NCBI GenBank assembly: GCA_016708315.1
Contig: JADJGC010000020.1
Span: 1 to 14,865 of the forward strand
From: a bacterium
Lineage (GTDB): Bacteria > Zixibacteria > MSB-5A5 > CAIYYT01
Direction: 5' to 3'
DNA: 14,865 bases
Part shown: one piece after another, positions 13,394 through 14,865 of the stretch
Layout: every line of letters begins with the position of its first letter
Position numbering within the stretch: position 1 is the stretch's first letter
Program-made: the position numbers and the translations under genes
The notes under the pieces: generated by a model
Told to the model about the DNA's origin: nothing
What the model saw: only the letters and a program-made list of their open reading frames with translations
Database searches by the model: none

Positions 13394-13450
13394 GCGGGCG
13401 AACTTCAGCCGGTTCCGAAGAAATGAGGAACACGCTGGCATACCATCGGC

Positions 13451-14416
13451 CTAAAGTTCCAACAACCGTCGCAGGACTTGCCGCCGCTTGAGAACAGCTC
13501 CGTGATAAGCGACTCGCTTCCCGGTCGTTTCAACGATCCGGTGGATTGATTGATCGAAGCACCAGGAGTGGCTTCTCCAAATTCCGTCTTTGGACAGTGC
13601 GTATCCCGTACATGCCTTGAGGTCTGGATTTGCTTCCCACAAGCGAAGGACATTTTGATGGCAGCGACAATTCTCCCCGCGAATCAAGAGGATGTCCTTT
13701 TGAATCGGCGCCCAGGTGACTCCCGCCCGAAGAACCAAATTCATGTCCTCTTCGAAAGCCGCGCAGACTGCGGTTCCTCCGATCAACTTCAGCCTGTCAC
13801 CAAGCTCGCGCCACGCGGGATTTGTACGAATATGTTCTCGCAATAGCCGTTCGTTGTGTGCGAGGGCCGCTGAATCCCGGCTCACGCCAGCGGACTTTAT
13901 CGGCACACTTTCGACTGGATGAACCGCTCCCGTTTGGATTTCAAACTCGGGGACATCGAAACGCGCGGCCAAAGGGGACAAGATCACTTGTCCTCCACCC
14001 AGGCGCCGGAGTTCCCGATACACGATCCACGCGCAGCCGTCTTCACGGTCAGCCCAAGCTCCGGTCACGCGGACCGAGAGTGACTTGTGGGAATGTTCCC
14101 TCCAGATTCGTCGAGCTGTCTTCCGCAACTCCTCGTCTAGCGGTCCGGCTCGATATGTTCGTTCGGCCCGCAAGACGGCGTTCTGAACTGCCGGGTATTG
14201 CGGAATCTCGTCATCCAGTTCCGATCCAAGCACGACGACTTTGTGCGCGTCGAGGAAGGCGAACTCCGTGCAGATTTGCGCGCGCCGGGTCTCGGCGTAA
14301 CGGTGCCAGTTCGGGTGCCAATCGTGCGCGGTCTGATAGCTGCCGCAGAGGCTGCCAGGGTGAACGAAGACCAGCAGCGGCTTGGGATTGGCTGGGATGG
14401 ATTTTCTCACTCTCAA
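13451..14416 (-). CDS. Hypothetical protein, 321 residues, with Cys/His/Trp-rich C-terminal domain
   Basis: Not named. N-terminal part: PLLVFVHPGSLCGSY, then FAFLDAHKVVVLGSELDD, a strand-helix pattern. The C-terminal region (about 240-321) has CRCHQNVLRLWE, GYALSKDGIWRSHSWCFD and IVETTGKRVAYHGAVL; this His/Trp-rich arrangement is shared by a group of plasmid/phage proteins of unknown function that I recall without a database name. A catalytic Cys-His pair is possible. Start: TTG at 14416 (upstream frame closed by TGA) or GTG at 14410; neither has a strong ribosome binding site. Lies 46 bases behind the PAPS-reductase-like gene, so probably the same transcript. Confidence 0.75.
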   Translation of the reverse strand: MRVRKSIPANPKPLLVFVHPGSLCGSYQTAHDWHPNWHRYAETRRAQICTEFAFLDAHKVVVLGSELDDEIPQYPAVQNAVLRAERTYRAGPLDEELRKTARRIWREHSHKSLSVRVTGAWADREDGCAWIVYRELRRLGGGQVILSPLAARFDVPEFEIQTGAVHPVESVPIKSAGVSRDSAALAHNERLLREHIRTNPAWRELGDRLKLIGGTAVCAAFEEDMNLVLRAGVTWAPIQKDILLIRGENCRCHQNVLRLWEANPDLKACTGYALSKDGIWRSHSWCFDQSIHRIVETTGKRVAYHGAVLKRRQVLRRLLEL

Positions 14417-14430
14417 ATCTCAAACGTGCC

Positions 14431-14443
14431 GGGAGCTGCTCCC
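14431..14443. repeat. Short inverted repeat between two genes
   Basis: GGGAG-CTG-CTCCC, able to form a 5-bp hairpin in the gap between the PAPS-reductase-like gene and the 321-residue gene. No T-run follows on either strand, so it is not a convincing terminator. Confidence 0.3.
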
Positions 14444-14462
14444 AATTGGAAAGGTGAAACGG

Positions 14463-14864
14463 TCATTCACAGAATCCGGAATTGCAACCGATCGGTTCCT
14501 TGACCGGATCATCCTCCCAGGAGCCGCGCGCGCGGTCTCCCGTCATGCTCCAACGCACCACGTCATCAATCGAGGCCACGTTAATCCATGTGCCGTCCTC
14601 CCGCTGAAACGGTTTGGTGCGGAACCGTTCGGGCACGGTGGACGCGGGAAAGAACGACGAGTATCGGCCATAAGTCTTTTCAAACTCCTGCTCCGCCTGC
14701 CTGATCTCCTCAATCCGCTCGGGGAATTTCAAAGCGATGGTTCGTATTTCGCTTTTGCGGCTCATGATGCAGGGCCAGCAACCGACGCGCATGGCTCCGA
14801 TTCCGTAAAGCGGATTGAGCGGAACACCGTACCGCTTGTGAATCGCCAGTACATCGGCGAGCGT
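14463..14864 (-). CDS. PAPS reductase-like protein, C-terminal part (cut by window edge)
   Basis: Partial: the frame is open to the window end, giving 133 residues; the N-terminal PP-loop part lies outside. Seen: IHKRYGVPLNPLYGIGAMRV leading into GCWPC, then MSRKSEIRTIALKFPERIEE, and a Cys-rich end CNSGFCE. The NPLY-x-x-G-x-x-RVGC-x-x-C pattern is that of the PAPS reductase/DndC-type family found on phages and plasmids; these act as sulfotransferase-like or PP-loop ATPases, and several take part in DNA or tRNA thiolation, but the precise reaction cannot be assigned from this piece. It precedes the 321-residue gene by 46 bases. The internal ATG at 14792 is a methionine inside the family pattern, not a start. 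Confidence 0.85.
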   Translation of the reverse strand, partial: TLADVLAIHKRYGVPLNPLYGIGAMRVGCWPCIMSRKSEIRTIALKFPERIEEIRQAEQEFEKTYGRYSSFFPASTVPERFRTKPFQREDGTWINVASIDDVVRWSMTGDRARGSWEDDPVKEPIGCNSGFCE

Positions 14865-14865
14865 C

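Noticed and set aside
13394..13450. GTTCC/GGAAC inverted repeat as a bidirectional terminator between convergent genes
   Set aside because: Five base pairs only, AT-poor surroundings, no T-run on either strand.
1..14865. CRISPR array, tRNA, rRNA, insertion sequence or attachment site
   Set aside because: No spaced direct repeats, cloverleaf, transposase-like protein, or paired terminal repeats were seen by eye on either strand.

Overview
The window looks like an accessory region of a plasmid, integrative element or large phage from a moderately GC-rich bacterium. I cannot place the host: there is no rRNA, tRNA or housekeeping gene. PRTRC cassettes (ParB-Related, ThiF-Related Cassette) are known mainly from plasmids and mobile elements of Gram-negative bacteria, and the superinfection-immunity family and the XRE repressor also fit a mobile element. 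All but two of the genes lie on the minus strand, many with 4-base stop/start overlaps, so the text reads right to left.

Right end (14864 down to 11578): the 3' end of a PAPS-reductase-like gene cut by the window edge, a 321-residue unknown protein with a conserved-looking His/Trp-rich C-terminus, a plus-strand XRE regulator (13172-13393), and minus-strand genes for a complete ATP-dependent polynucleotide ligase with OB-fold region and a two-CxxC zinc-ribbon protein. A plus-strand hypothetical gene (11092-11586) converges on the zinc-ribbon gene and may be read from a leaderless transcript.

Centre (10956 down to 7309): a PRTRC operon in the order unknown protein, PRTRC E, PRTRC C (ubiquitin-like, ends in Gly), a small unrecognised protein, a 580-600 residue protein that joins PRTRC F to PRTRC B (an E2-like domain) in one chain, and PRTRC ThiF (E1-like). 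A hairpin plus T-run just behind ThiF probably ends it. PRTRC A and PRTRC ParB are not in the window. E1-like, E2-like and Ub-like parts are all present with their key residues, so the cassette has the parts of a bacterial ubiquitin-like conjugation pathway.

Left part (7165 down to 26): a Nudix hydrolase, a DUF4375/DMP19-like protein with an extra C-terminal domain, a possible 33-residue basic peptide, a GHKL-type ATPase whose motifs appear in permuted order, a small protein, two unrecognised proteins, a second nucleotidyltransferase/ligase (KYNG instead of KxDG), a radical SAM enzyme broken by a -1 frameshift, a circularly permuted YpsA (putative molybdenum-carrier) protein and a small membrane protein of the superinfection-immunity family. 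The last three overlap by 4 bases each.

The mixture (two ligases, Nudix, SLOG-fold YpsA relative, radical SAM, PAPS reductase, GHKL ATPase, DNA-mimic-like protein, Ub-like cassette) is typical of nucleic-acid repair, modification or conflict functions carried by mobile elements. That joint role is inference; only the individual family assignments come from the sequence.
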